From: Tunturiibacter gelidiferens | GTDB taxonomy: Bacteria; Acidobacteriota; Terriglobia; Terriglobales; Acidobacteriaceae | DNA: 64,000 bases | Assembly (NCBI RefSeq): GCF_013410115.1 | Contig: NZ_JACCCV010000001.1 | Span: 2,232,001 to 2,296,000, forward strand | Reading direction: 5' to 3' | Part shown: positions 1-9,009 of the stretch, piece by piece | How positions within the stretch are numbered: position 1 is the first letter of the stretch | How the letters are laid out: every line of letters begins with the position of its first letter | Position numbers and translations under genes: made by a program | Notes under the pieces: model-generated | The model's input: the letters and a program-made list of their open reading frames with translations, nothing else | Database searches by the model: none | What the model was told of the DNA's origin: nothing

Positions 1-1120
1 CCGGATCGACCGACAACACAGTCAGGTCGCCCGCCATACCGACCGTAATGCGCCCTTCGTGATCGGCCACTCGAAAACGCTGTGCGGGCGCAGTCGTCAA
101 CATCCCCAGCACATCCCGGTAAGACAATCCGGCAAGCGCGAGCTGACGATACTCCTCCTTCACGTCATAGTCGGTAAGAAAGCCCGTGTCCGTGCCGAAC
201 AGAAGCGGCCCTCCAAGCTGATGAAACCTGAACACAACTGACCGTATCGCCGCGATGTTCGAATCACCGGAAAAAAGCTTGAGCGTCGGAATCATAGCCA
301 TATGATGAGCGACCATCTGATGAAGAAGAGCGTCGTCAATCCCTTCAAGTGCCTCTGGGGAATGAGCTAAAACATCCACTCCGCTCTCCATGGCCACGCG
401 AGTCCCCGCAAGATCCGAAGGATGAGCAAAGACAAGCTGGCCGTGCTCGTGACCAGCCGCCGCAGCCGCCGTAGCAATAGCAAGCGGCATAGGGACGATA
501 TGTCCGGGAGCTACGATAGAACCGGTAAAGAGCTTCACAATATCCGCACCCGCCGCGATGTTCTTCCGCACATCGGCTGCAGCTTCAGCCGGAGTATCAG
601 GCTGCGGCAGTTGAGCCAGCACCTCCGGCGGCATGTCTTTCACGTAGTAGGGAAGCGCGTGTGGCGGAAAGAGCCCCGCGCCAGCGGTATAAATACGCGG
701 CCCCATCACCTCTCCGGATTCAATGCGACGACGAAGAGCAACGGTGTTGTCCGGAATCGAAGCAGTATCGACAACAGTTGTAAAACCGGAAAGAGTGAGC
801 ATCTCCCGCAGCTGTTGCGTCAGCTTGTCGGCAGGCTGGCTGGCCGCGCCCACCCACTTCAGCTCCGTGAAATGAACATGGGTATTCCAGAAGCCTGCAA
901 ACACAATGCAGTTCGCGCATTGGAGCGCATCAACGCCCTGAGGAACCGGGACATGTTGACCAACCGAGACAATCTTCCCGCCACGTATCAGGATCGTTGT
1001 GTCTGCGACTCGCTCCGCAGTGGGTGACGCGTAAACCGTCGCGCCAACAACCGCGAGGTCCTGAGCACGGAGGCTTTGGGATGAAAGAACCAACATAAGG
1101 ATTGGGAACATTTTGCGCAT
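1..1120 (-). CDS. Secreted amidohydrolase family protein (C-terminus cut by window edge)
   Basis: The reverse strand reads open from an ATG at 1120 to the left edge, about 373 residues, with the C-terminus missing. The N-terminus (MRKMFPILMLVLSSQSLRAQ) is a signal peptide, so the enzyme is exported. The pattern fits imidazolonepropionase/dipeptidase-like amidohydrolases: an N-terminal beta-sandwich, a metal-binding H-x-H (THVHF), a segment with GADIVKLF, then FAHPSD and LLFGTDTGF near the end, where metal and catalytic His/Asp lie. It probably hydrolyses an amide or cyclic amide in the periplasm; the substrate cannot be read from the sequence. It starts 18 bases after the end of the phosphoesterase gene on the same strand, so the two may be co-transcribed. 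Confidence 0.85.
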   Translation of the reverse strand, partial: MRKMFPILMLVLSSQSLRAQDLAVVGATVYASPTAERVADTTILIRGGKIVSVGQHVPVPQGVDALQCANCIVFAGFWNTHVHFTELKWVGAASQPADKLTQQLREMLTLSGFTTVVDTASIPDNTVALRRRIESGEVMGPRIYTAGAGLFPPHALPYYVKDMPPEVLAQLPQPDTPAEAAADVRKNIAAGADIVKLFTGSIVAPGHIVPMPLAIATAAAAAGHEHGQLVFAHPSDLAGTRVAMESGVDVLAHSPEALEGIDDALLHQMVAHHMAMIPTLKLFSGDSNIAAIRSVVFRFHQLGGPLLFGTDTGFLTDYDVKEEYRQLALAGLSYRDVLGMLTTAPAQRFRVADHEGRITVGMAGDLTVLSVDP

Positions 1121-1138
1121 GCCCAAACTCTACGTAAT

Positions 1139-1597
1139 TCAACCCACCAAAAGTTCCCGCACACTAGCCTCCACCCCCTCCTCCACCGTCACAAACCCCA
1201 CCGTAACCGGCAGCGAAAATCTCCGCGGCCCCGCACTCCCTGGATTGAAATAGATCACCCCATCCTTTGCCTCAACCTTGGCCTTATGCGAGTGCCCACT
1301 CACCACCATCGCTACCCCCGCCGCCTTAGGGTTGATATCCAGATCGTGCACTGAGTGCACCATATAAAAAAGTTGCCCACCTAACTCCACCACATCGGTC
1401 GCAGGCAGCTCCGCACAAGCCCCGGCCAAATCCACATTTCCACGAATCGCCGTCACCGGAGCAATTTCGCGCAGCGCATCGAGGACCGCAACATCCCCCA
1501 CATCGCCCGCATGCAGAATATGCTCTACCCCACGCAGCGCAGCCAAAGCCTCCGGCCGCATCAATCCATGCGTATCCGAGATCACCCCAATCAACAT
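1139..1597 (-). CDS. YfcE/MJ0936-type metallophosphoesterase
   Basis: A 152-residue single-domain calcineurin-like phosphoesterase without a signal peptide. All metal-site motifs are present in order: D-x-H at residues 8-10 (ISDTHG), GDV (HAGDVGD), GN (IRGNVD), H (VHSVHD) and the terminal GHSH, followed by NPGSAGPRR, typical of the YfcE/MJ0936 subfamily. Members hydrolyse phosphodiesters in vitro with Mn or Ni; the physiological substrate is usually unknown. The length is normal for the family and the ATG at 1597 is the natural start. It lies directly upstream of the amidohydrolase gene on the same strand. Confidence 0.9.
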   Translation of the reverse strand: MLIGVISDTHGLMRPEALAALRGVEHILHAGDVGDVAVLDALREIAPVTAIRGNVDLAGACAELPATDVVELGGQLFYMVHSVHDLDINPKAAGVAMVVSGHSHKAKVEAKDGVIYFNPGSAGPRRFSLPVTVGFVTVEEGVEASVRELLVG

Positions 1598-1700
1598 ATC
1601 TGCACTCTCTCGAACGCAAAAATTACGTCACCTGGACCGAAGGCGGCCTACTCTGCCGCCGCAGTGGAGAGACCCCCGTATCTTGTCGTGGTCATTGAGT

Positions 1701-2180
1701 CTAAGCCAGCTTCAGACTCTGCAGCGAGGCGTACTCTTTACTCGCCTTCGGATCGTGGCTCCGGTCAGGATCGATCCGCAGCTCAAGCGTAGTAATCCCG
1801 CTCAGGCTCTCCGCGTAGTCCTCAATCTCTTCCGTCGAACCACTCGGACTAAACGTCCACTGCTGTCGCACAATCTCCTTCAACTCGGTCCCCGCACCCG
1901 CATACAACGCAAACTCCTGCGACCGCTCTGAAGTCTTATCCACAAAGTGCAGCTGCAGCCGCTTGATCGTCAAGGGCTCATCAAAGTGCAGGCGGATCAC
2001 CTGCGGACCCGTAGTCGCAGCTCTCCATCCCGTCGTTGCCTTCTTGCCCAGCGCCTGTTCAATCGGGAACTTCTCGTCTTCAGAACTGATCTCGACCCGC
2101 GCAATCCTCTCCAGATCACGCCACAGATCGCTGATAGGAGTTGCCGTCGTAGTCGAAGGGGAAACGATACTCTTGCGCAT
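1701..2180 (-). CDS. Discoidin-like hypothetical protein
   Basis: A 159-residue cytosolic protein with no signal peptide or membrane segment. After a Ser/Thr-rich head, the body reads as a beta-sandwich resembling F5/8-type-C modules: a conserved tryptophan (GWRAATTG), then RLHFDEPLTIKRLQLHFVD, a typical strand pair, and TTLELRIDPDRS near the end. I infer a small carbohydrate- or ligand-binding fold, but no function is assigned. It is downstream of an ABC permease gene on the same strand with a 56-base gap, which may be incidental. Confidence 0.7.
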   Translation of the reverse strand: MRKSIVSPSTTTATPISDLWRDLERIARVEISSEDEKFPIEQALGKKATTGWRAATTGPQVIRLHFDEPLTIKRLQLHFVDKTSERSQEFALYAGAGTELKEIVRQQWTFSPSGSTEEIEDYAESLSGITTLELRIDPDRSHDPKASKEYASLQSLKLA

Positions 2181-2236
2181 TAGTGTTGCCTCACAGTTCC
2201 AAGGCCAAGCATATCCGATAACCCAACCCGCCGCTT

Positions 2237-3118
2237 TTACAGCCCCGTCCCGAGCTGCGTCCGCGGGTCGAGATAATCCCGCAGCGCATCGCCGATAAAG
2301 TTGAACGAGAGCACGCAGAGCATCACCGCCATCGCCGGAAAGAACACCAGATGCGGCGAGTCGAACAGATGCGATCGTGCATCATTCAACATCGAACCCC
2401 AGCTCGCTGCCGGCGGCGGAACCCCCAGACCCAGAAAGCTCAGAGTAGCCTCCGCCAACACGGCCCCCGCCATGCCAATCGCCGCCTGCACAATCAGCGG
2501 CTGCAGGATGTTTGGCAGAATATGCCGCGTCATGATGCGAAGATCCGTCGCCCCCAGCGCCCTTGCTGCCTCCACAAACTCCCGTTCCTTTACCGCCATT
2601 ACCTGCGCCCGCACCAGCCGCGCATACCCCACCCACCCCGAGATCGCCAACGCAAGAATCACATTTCCCAGCCCCGGCCCCATAAACGCAACAAAAGCAA
2701 TCGCCAGCAGAATCCCAGGCAGCGCCAGAAAGGCATTCGTCACATAGATGTTCACCACCGTGTCCGTCCACCCGCCATAAAACCCAGCCAGTCCACCCGC
2801 CACCAGCCCCACCCCCAACGACAACCCCACCACACTCACCGCCACCACCAGCGAGATCCTCGCGCCAAACAGCGTCCTCGAGAGAATGTCCCGCCCCAGC
2901 TCATCGGTCCCGAACCAATGTGCCGTCGAAGGCCCCATCAGCCGTCCCGTCAGATCCAACTGAGCCGGATCCCACGGCGCCAGCCACGGAGCAAACACCG
3001 CGCACACCGCAAACACCACCAGCAGCGTCACACCCACCGCCGCCAGCGGCTGTCTCCGCATCGCCCCCACCAGCGATCGCCCAGGAGCAACCCCGGCGTT
3101 TGCAACAGAAGTCTCCAC
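2237..3118 (-). CDS. DppC/OppC-type ABC transporter permease
   Basis: A 293-residue inner-membrane permease. It has the N-terminal OppC_N helix followed by the FGTDELGRDILSR signature of DppC/OppC proteins, and the EAA loop (EFVEAARALGATD...ILPN) that contacts the ATPase. Six hydrophobic segments are visible. The start is GTG at 3118, preceded by an AGGATTT stretch. These permeases pair with DppB/OppB, two ATPases and a binding protein, none of which is adjacent. The gene stands alone between a STAS gene and a discoidin-like gene, so its partners must lie elsewhere. Family assignment is secure; the peptide or metal substrate is not known. Confidence 0.92.
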   Translation of the reverse strand: METSVANAGVAPGRSLVGAMRRQPLAAVGVTLLVVFAVCAVFAPWLAPWDPAQLDLTGRLMGPSTAHWFGTDELGRDILSRTLFGARISLVVAVSVVGLSLGVGLVAGGLAGFYGGWTDTVVNIYVTNAFLALPGILLAIAFVAFMGPGLGNVILALAISGWVGYARLVRAQVMAVKEREFVEAARALGATDLRIMTRHILPNILQPLIVQAAIGMAGAVLAEATLSFLGLGVPPPAASWGSMLNDARSHLFDSPHLVFFPAMAVMLCVLSFNFIGDALRDYLDPRTQLGTGL

Positions 3119-3185
3119 GCCCTAAATCCTACATGCACAATGTCCTGATAAACATCCAGACTCAACCGCCCGCGACACGCGCAAC

Positions 3186-3542
3186 CTAGGACGCGAACAG
3201 ATTCGTAAGACTCGTAAGTTTCAGCAGCTCCTGGATGCGGGGCGACAAGTTCTGCAGCTTCAACGTGCAGTACCCTTCGTTGATCGCCGAAACCTTCAAA
3301 CCTACCAGCGTTCCCAGTCCCAGACTATCCAGAAACGTCACCTCTGCCAAGTCGATCACAATCTTTCCGCCCTGAGGAATCAACGGCTTAACGATCTCCT
3401 TCACTTCACCAGCGGTCTGGTTGATCAGGCGGCCATGGCAGCGAACCGTCGTTACCTTGACGCCGTTTTCCGTCGAATTTTCTACCGCACAATGAAAAGG
3501 AACCTCTGATGTATTCGTCACAATAATCTCCCGGAGAAGCAC
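3186..3542 (-). CDS. STAS-domain anti-sigma-factor antagonist
   Basis: Up to 118 residues forming one STAS domain. The signature V-T-F-L-D-S-L-G-L-G is present; S73 (counting from the GTG at 3542) is where SpoIIAA/RsbV proteins are phosphorylated by their anti-sigma kinase. A second GTG at 3521 has a better placed ribosome site (CGGGAG, six-base spacer) and would remove the first seven residues; I favour it. In the partner-switch model the unphosphorylated protein sequesters an RsbW-type kinase and frees a sigma factor. No kinase or sigma gene is adjacent, so the regulon cannot be inferred. It is divergent from the MscS gene. Confidence 0.88.
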   Translation of the reverse strand: MLLREIIVTNTSEVPFHCAVENSTENGVKVTTVRCHGRLINQTAGEVKEIVKPLIPQGGKIVIDLAEVTFLDSLGLGTLVGLKVSAINEGYCTLKLQNLSPRIQELLKLTSLTNLFAS

Positions 3543-3756
3543 TACCGAAGCAATGTACCCCTGCGGCCCCTCCAGGATTTGTTAAATTCCCGTTACGACC
3601 TGCTTTGCCCGTCCCGTAACCCAATTTTCTTTGCACAAAGACGTCCGGCCGTAACTGCGGCATCTGCAACACATGTCTCCCCAACCCAAAACCCTGCATG
3701 CGCAATGACCCTAACGGGGCTTTGAAGCTAACTGAAGGAGCATGTAGGGTTAAACG

Positions 3757-5607
3757 ATGAAGGATCTCCGTCGTCTCGCCATCGCCCTTCCCGCCTCCCT
3801 CCTCGTCCTCTGTCTCGCAGCGGCCTGGTGGACGCGCGGCGCCATGGCCCACATGCCCTTCCTCAAAGCCAACGGCAGTCATGCCGGAGCCAACAACCTG
3901 GTCGACCAGCGCCCGTGGCAGACAATAGAGTCCCTCGCCCCCCTCGCCGTCTCCGCCGAAGAGCAATCCTTCGCTCACGAGGCTGCCCGTCTGGCCGACC
4001 ACGAGGTCGATCAGGCCTTCGCTCTCGCCCTTCGCCAAGCGGCGTTCCAGACCCGCACCCTTACCGGCGACGCCCTCGCCCTCCAGGACAAAGTCGCCCA
4101 GGTCCAGTCGCTCGTCAAAGAAGATCAGGGCAAAGTGGACGCCCTTACCACCTCCCTCAAACAGCCCAACGGCTCCATCGCCGACTCCGACGACCTCGAC
4201 GTCGCCAAGGCCCAGCTCCAGCTGGACACTGACGAACTCGCCGACCTCACCGAACAGCTCGCCCGCCTCAGTGGCGACCAGCGTGGTGAGCTGCAACAGG
4301 AGCTCACCGCCCGCGAAGCCGCCATGAAGAAGTACGACGCGGCCCAGGGAAACACCGGCGGTCAGATCGCCGTTCTCTCCGCCCGCCGTTACGGTACCCT
4401 CTACGGCCGCGTCTCCGCTTGGTTCGATCAGCGCAGCCGCATCGACCTCATCCGCCAGGCCAAAGCCGAGACCGACAACGACATCGTCGCCCTCACTGCA
4501 AAACACGCAGACTTCGAAAAGAAAGCCTCAACCGCCGCAGCCAGCATCAACGCATCCAGCATCAACCCATCCACCGCCCAACCCAGCACCGCCCCTCCGC
4601 AGGACGCCATAAAGAGCCGTGTAGCCCGCATGGCCCAGGCCCATGCCTTCTCGCAGATGCACAGCATCGTGGAGGACCAGCTCCAGACCCAGCAGCAGCT
4701 CTCCGCCGTCTACGGCAAATGGCTCGCGCAGGTCGAGCTTCAGCACTCCATCGTCACTCACCTCGCTCTGCAGTCGCTCTCCCTCATCGCCTTCCTGATT
4801 CTTTGCGGCGTCCTCCTCGCCACTTTTGTCGGTCAGCTCATCGACCGCTCCCGTATGGAGCAGCGCCGGCTCCACACCCTCCGCACAATCATCGGCCTCG
4901 GCATCCAGTTCGTCACACTGCTGCTCGTCTTACTCGTGATCTTCGGCGCACCCAGCCAGGTCCCCACCATCCTCGGCCTCGGCGCCGCAGGCCTCACCGT
5001 CGTCTTTCAGGACTTCATCCTCGCCTTCTTCGGCTGGTTCATCCTCATGGGCAAAAATGGAATCCGCGTCGGCGACTGGGTCGAGATCAACGGCGTAGGC
5101 GGCGAGGTCGTCGAGATCGGTCTCTTCCGCACCGCACTCCTCGAGACCGGCAACTGGACCGACAAAGGCCATCCCACCGGACGCCGCGTCACCTTCATCA
5201 ACAACTTCGCCATCTCGGGTCAGTACTTCAACTTCTCCACCACCGGCCAGTGGATGTGGGACGAGATCACTGTCAACATCCCACCCGGCGTCGACTCTTA
5301 CAAAACCATCGAAGCCATCCACAACACCGTCCTGAAACAAACCGAACGCGACGCCAAGCTCGCCGAGCAGGAGTGGCAGAGCGCCACGCGCCAGAACGGC
5401 CTCAGCCAGTTCAAAGCCACCCCATCGGTCGACATGCGACCCGCAGCCTCCGGCGTCGACATCGTCGTCCGCTACGTCATCCGCGCCGGCGACCGCTTCG
5501 ATGTCCGCAACCGCCTCTACCAGTCCGTCATCGATCTCCTCCACAAACCAGTAAACACAGCACCCGCGCGATCCACCATCGATCAACGAGAGCTGACGAA
5601 AGTCTGA
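3757..5607 (+). CDS. MscS-family mechanosensitive ion channel with long coiled-coil N-terminus
   Basis: A 616-residue membrane protein. Residues 1-30 are a signal or anchor; about 60-330 are helical, rich in Gln/Ala/Asp heptads, and periplasmic; three transmembrane helices follow at about 340-360, 376-398 and 403-432. The pore helix region (LGLGAAGLTVVFQDFILAFFGWFILM) runs into the MscS beta domain (GIRVGDWVEINGVGGEVVEIGL), the family hallmark. The large N-terminal module resembles MscK/MscM architecture in shorter form. It should open on hypo-osmotic shock to release solutes. The start lies eight bases after a TAGGGT stretch. It is monocistronic and divergent from the STAS gene. Confidence 0.92.
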   Translation: MKDLRRLAIALPASLLVLCLAAAWWTRGAMAHMPFLKANGSHAGANNLVDQRPWQTIESLAPLAVSAEEQSFAHEAARLADHEVDQAFALALRQAAFQTRTLTGDALALQDKVAQVQSLVKEDQGKVDALTTSLKQPNGSIADSDDLDVAKAQLQLDTDELADLTEQLARLSGDQRGELQQELTAREAAMKKYDAAQGNTGGQIAVLSARRYGTLYGRVSAWFDQRSRIDLIRQAKAETDNDIVALTAKHADFEKKASTAAASINASSINPSTAQPSTAPPQDAIKSRVARMAQAHAFSQMHSIVEDQLQTQQQLSAVYGKWLAQVELQHSIVTHLALQSLSLIAFLILCGVLLATFVGQLIDRSRMEQRRLHTLRTIIGLGIQFVTLLLVLLVIFGAPSQVPTILGLGAAGLTVVFQDFILAFFGWFILMGKNGIRVGDWVEINGVGGEVVEIGLFRTALLETGNWTDKGHPTGRRVTFINNFAISGQYFNFSTTGQWMWDEITVNIPPGVDSYKTIEAIHNTVLKQTERDAKLAEQEWQSATRQNGLSQFKATPSVDMRPAASGVDIVVRYVIRAGDRFDVRNRLYQSVIDLLHKPVNTAPARSTIDQRELTKV

Positions 5608-5809
5608 TCTCAAATTCAATTCACGCTACCAAAAATTCGAAAAGTCAATCCCTCCCGTTAGGAGTTATTTCTCATATCAACCCCCTATCCCTCCAAGCTA
5701 TACTTGGCACTTGGAAGCAAAGCGGGAAATGCACTGCCAGAGCGGTCTAACGGATAACCTGAACCACTTCAATAGCTTCTAACCTAAGACCCCAAGGAGT
5801 CTCTACCCT

Positions 5810-6814
5810 ATGAAGCTCAAAGGACAGAAAGCAGTCGTCTGCGGTGCCGGTGGATTCATCGGCGGCCACCTCGTTCAAAGCCTCCTCGCCAATGGCGTCG
5901 ATGTCATCCGCGCCGTCGACATCAAGCCCCTCGACGAGTGGTATCAAGTATCCAAAGGCGTCGAAAGCCTCTCCCTCGACCTCAAGGATAAGGACAGCTG
6001 CCTCCAGGCCGCCGCCGGCACCAACGTCGTCTTTCAGCTCGCCGCCGACATGGGTGGCATGGGCTTCATCGAAAACAACAAAGCCCTCTGCATGCTCTCG
6101 GTCCTCACCAACACCCACATGCTCATGGCCGCCCGCGAAAAGGGTGTCGAGCGCTTCTTCTACTCCTCCTCCGCCTGCGTCTACAACGGCGAAAAGCAGA
6201 CCAACCCCGACGTCGTCGCCCTCAAAGAAGAGGACGCATATCCCGCCCTCCCCGAAGACGGCTACGGCTGGGAGAAGCTCTTCTCCGAGCGCATGTGCCG
6301 CCACTTCGAAGAGGACTACGGCCTCCAGACCCGCGTAGCCCGCTATCACAACGTCTACGGACCCCTAGGCACCTGGACCGGAGGCCGCGAGAAGGCTCCC
6401 GCCGCAGTCTGCCGCAAGGTCATCGAAGCCAAGCACTCCGGCAAGCACGAGATCGAGATCTGGGGCGACGGCAAACAGACCCGCTCCTTCATGTACATCG
6501 ACGACTGCACCAAGGGCACGCAGATGATCGCCGAAAGCGAGATTCACGAGCCCCTCAACCTCGGCTCCGACGAGCTCGTCACCATCAACCAACTCGTCGA
6601 CATTGCAGAAGACATCGCCGGCATCAAGCTCAAGCGCAACTACAATCTCAGCGCCCCCAAGGGCGTCAACGGCCGCAACAGCGACAACACCCTCATCCAG
6701 GAAAAGATGAACTGGGCACCGTCGATCAGGCTTCGCGACGGCCTTGCAAAGACCTACGCCTGGATCGAAGACGAGATCCTCGCCGCCAAGCCTCTGGCTG
6801 CCGCTACAAGGTAA
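5810..6814 (+). CDS. GDP-mannose 3,5-epimerase-like NAD-dependent epimerase/dehydratase
   Basis: A 334-residue extended short-chain dehydrogenase. G12-x-x-G15-x-x-G18 is the NAD site and Y152-x-x-x-K156 the catalytic pair. AADMGGMGFI, RFFYSSSACVY, GTWTGGREKAPAA and WGDGKQTRSF match plant GDP-mannose 3,5-epimerase, which makes GDP-L-galactose and GDP-L-gulose, more closely than UDP-glucose 4-epimerases. I base this on remembered sequence. Acidobacterial homologues probably serve exopolysaccharide or lipopolysaccharide sugar synthesis. The gene is isolated: an upstream region of about 200 bases, and a strong hairpin just after the stop. Confidence 0.88.
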   Translation: MKLKGQKAVVCGAGGFIGGHLVQSLLANGVDVIRAVDIKPLDEWYQVSKGVESLSLDLKDKDSCLQAAAGTNVVFQLAADMGGMGFIENNKALCMLSVLTNTHMLMAAREKGVERFFYSSSACVYNGEKQTNPDVVALKEEDAYPALPEDGYGWEKLFSERMCRHFEEDYGLQTRVARYHNVYGPLGTWTGGREKAPAAVCRKVIEAKHSGKHEIEIWGDGKQTRSFMYIDDCTKGTQMIAESEIHEPLNLGSDELVTINQLVDIAEDIAGIKLKRNYNLSAPKGVNGRNSDNTLIQEKMNWAPSIRLRDGLAKTYAWIEDEILAAKPLAAATR

Positions 6815-6836
6815 TCGTCGAGAACGAAAACAATAC

Positions 6837-6868
6837 GGCCCCCGAAGCGCAACAACACTTCGGGGGCC
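6837..6868. terminator. Perfect 11-bp hairpin after the epimerase gene
   Basis: GGCCCCCGAAG at 6837-6847 pairs fully with CTTCGGGGGCC at 6858-6868 across a ten-base loop, followed by ATATCGTTT. It lies between converging genes (epimerase and TetR regulator) and probably terminates transcription from either side, although the T-tract is weak. Confidence 0.75.
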
Positions 6869-6899
6869 ATATCGTTTCCCTCAAACAAAACGTGAGAGT

Positions 6900-7481
6900 C
6901 TAAATCAGGATCGTCGAATAAAGAATGCGCTTGTAGCGATCCATCGCCACGCGACTCTGTTCTGCTCTCGACTGCAGCAGAGCACCCTCCAGCGACGCAT
7001 GAATAAAGGTCGCAAGATCCTTCGCATTGGTCGACGGAGGCAGTTCCTTCGCCTTCACCGCGTCTCGCACACAGTCTGCGATCTCCTTCTGCACCTCCGT
7101 GAAGAGTTCAGCGAGACGTCGCTGGATCATAGGGCTCTGTTCGCCCGACTCCAGGCTCAGGTTGCCCATCAGGCATCCGTTCAACTCGTCTTTTTTGAGG
7201 AGCGATGCGTCCACGTCCTCTACATAAGCCCGGATTCGCGCCAGCGGAGCAAGTTCTTTGTTGTGGAGCGTCTTCCTGATAATCTCCAGCGTCTGCTCGA
7301 AGTACAGGTTCAAAATCTCGACCCCGAACGCCTCCTTCGAAGCAAAATGGTTGCTGAACGAGCCCTGCGGAACGCCGGCCGCCCGAACGATATCCCTCAC
7401 ACTGGCCCCTGTAAAGCCGCGTTCGTGCACAACCCGTAGTCCGCTCTCTAAAATCTTGTCCCGATGTGAATGCTTAGCCAT
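6900..7481 (-). CDS. TetR/AcrR-family transcriptional regulator
   Basis: About 193 residues from the ATG at 7481; longer starts exist at 7496 and 7517. I prefer 7481 because the family normally begins a few residues before the first helix (KHSHRDKILESG). Residues 5-55 form the TetR HTH (GFTGASVRDIVRAAGVPQGSFSNHF-x-SK). The rest is an all-helical ligand/dimerisation domain of the TetR_C type seen in repressors of efflux and detoxification genes (LNGCLMGNLSLE). No target operator is evident, and no efflux gene is divergent from it; the next gene upstream is a small secreted protein on the same strand. Confidence 0.9.
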   Translation of the reverse strand: MAKHSHRDKILESGLRVVHERGFTGASVRDIVRAAGVPQGSFSNHFASKEAFGVEILNLYFEQTLEIIRKTLHNKELAPLARIRAYVEDVDASLLKKDELNGCLMGNLSLESGEQSPMIQRRLAELFTEVQKEIADCVRDAVKAKELPPSTNAKDLATFIHASLEGALLQSRAEQSRVAMDRYKRILYSTILI

Positions 7482-7637
7482 GGTCCATCCATTCATAGGT
7501 ACTCTACCCACCCACATAGAGACCTGTCGATTAGATGGACGGAGGGTAGCTCGCGATTCCGTTCAGTCAAACCGAACACGCGCTTATCAGATCCACTCAA
7601 CGACCTCAAACCCAGAGGCCATCACATCGTAAGGAAC

Positions 7638-8024
7638 TCAGTTCGTGCGCTGAGCATGCCACTCAGCGTGCCTGCCCCTGATTCCGTAGAGTCCCGACAT
7701 GGTGTCTCCCTGAATCTGTCCACGGAACGTCAGCACCTCACGGGTGTCTGTACTGAACTCGACGTGATGCACATGGACCCATCCTTGAAGCTTCCCTGAC
7801 TGATGTGGACCTTTGAAGCGACCCGTCAGAATGCTGCCGTTCTGAGTGATCTGAACGGTCTTCAAGGAGCTCCCGGCCTTATCGATATTGTTGGCGTAGA
7901 TCGTCCAGTTGCCTGCAACGTTGTCCGGCCGCCCCTGTTGCTCCGGCCCCTGAGCCATTGATAAAACACATAAAGAACTCACCAGAAACAAAACCGCAAC
8001 CGCAAGCGACCGAAACCTACCCAT
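7638..8024 (-). CDS. Small secreted hypothetical protein
   Basis: A 128-residue exported protein. The signal peptide is clear (MGRFRSLAVAVLFLVSSLCVLSMAQ), with the start supported by TAGGAGATCGTC before ATG. The mature part begins near NVAGNWTIYA and continues as alternating beta strands with a VQITQNGSILTGRFKG motif, like small lipocalin-type or YceI-like barrels in acidobacteria, where such proteins are often called hypothetical. I cannot assign a ligand. It lies upstream of the TetR gene with a gap of about 120 bases, so co-transcription is uncertain. Confidence 0.75.
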   Translation of the reverse strand: MGRFRSLAVAVLFLVSSLCVLSMAQGPEQQGRPDNVAGNWTIYANNIDKAGSSLKTVQITQNGSILTGRFKGPHQSGKLQGWVHVHHVEFSTDTREVLTFRGQIQGDTMSGLYGIRGRHAEWHAQRTN

Positions 8025-8241
8025 GACGATCTCCTACATCAAAACTCACAATTTTTACCCAGCGGCTACACAACAATTGGTGCTCGAAATCGATCTGTTG
8101 GATGGAGTTTGCGACTCAAGACGTGGACCCTCTCACCATGAGACGCCTATACGATGGTCTACTCTCACAATGCAACTGAGTCAGGAACACGGTTAGTAAT
8201 GCTTCTGTCAGGGCGGCAGCTGGATATACGGGCCGGATTAG

Positions 8242-8694
8242 TTAGTGCCTTCGAAGGGCTACAAGCAGTCCCAGAATGGCGATAATAGAACTCAAGATAG
8301 GGCTAATGACCGAAACCCAATCTTTGACTGTTGACAGTTTGTTCTTTCCTATCTCTCGTACAAGCCAGCTATATCCCTGATGATTGAGTGGCTTGTAAGA
8401 GAGGCCGAAATTTCCGGGTTCCCAATAGCTTTCGGGAATATCAATACCGAGCTGTGTAGCTCTGGCGATTAATGGCATTTGTCGAAACGCCTTCCGTTGA
8501 TACTGCATTTTGGCCGTGGCTTCGCTAGCCTTCTCGATTCGTGCATCCATTTCCCCCGATGCAATTTCGTCCGGTCCCGCGTCGCCGATCATCAACGTGT
8601 ATATCTTATTGATCTCTAAATCGAGCTCCTTGACCTTCATCGCGTAAAATTTTGCGAGTAACGCGTTAGCACGTATTGGCACGCTTACTTTCAT
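8242..8694 (-). CDS. Hypothetical tail-anchored protein
   Basis: About 150 residues from the ATG at 8694. The same frame is open to a TTG at 8742, but no ribosome site is obvious for either. The protein is mainly helical and charged (KVKELDLEINKIYTL, RIEKASEATAKMQYQRKAF), with one C-terminal transmembrane segment (VISPILSSIIAILGLLVALRRH), so it should be membrane anchored by its tail with the bulk in the cytoplasm. I do not recognise the family. Base composition is less C-rich at third positions than its neighbours, suggesting accessory origin. Confidence 0.6.
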   Translation of the reverse strand: MKVSVPIRANALLAKFYAMKVKELDLEINKIYTLMIGDAGPDEIASGEMDARIEKASEATAKMQYQRKAFRQMPLIARATQLGIDIPESYWEPGNFGLSYKPLNHQGYSWLVREIGKNKLSTVKDWVSVISPILSSIIAILGLLVALRRH

Positions 8695-8786
8695 GCCATG
8701 AAGGTTAACATAATCGGCTTTCCGAAGACTCCGCCGGGCCAAGGATGGGGGACGAGGTACCGGGCAGCCGTTTCAATGCGCCGGGA

Positions 8787-8816
8787 GCCCCATATCTCGA
8801 TTCTGAGATGTGGGGC
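8787..8816. repeat. Dispersed palindromic repeat, copy 1
   Basis: CCCCATATCTC and GAGATGTGGGG form an imperfect inverted repeat (10 of 11 pairs) around a six-base loop, followed by CATTTCGCGCC. A second copy lies at 9680-9708 with the same right flank, so this is a repeated intergenic element, not a chance hairpin. Both copies bracket the DinB gene. Confidence 0.75.
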
Positions 8817-9009
8817 ATTTCGCGCCTCGCGCCAAACCGTTTTACTCTTCACCTCAAACTGCCTGACGACTCGCAGGCACTGTATCAAAGCGAACTCTTA
8901 TGGCGACCCCGCCAGGCGAGCGTACGATTTTCGATCACACACTCGGCAACCATTGTATTTTTGGCTAAGATGATTGGACTGCAACGGCAGAACTGCCGGA
9001 GGTTCGTAA

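Noticed and set aside
3406..4506. Long reverse-strand frame of 366 codons opposite the MscS gene
   Set aside because: It lies antisense to a well-recognised MscS protein. The Gly/Val/Glu-rich translation is what the complement of C-biased third positions produces, and it shows no domain.
4419..5750. Forward frame of 443 codons overlapping the MscS gene
   Set aside because: Arg/His/Pro-rich shadow in a second frame of the same strand, with no start signal.
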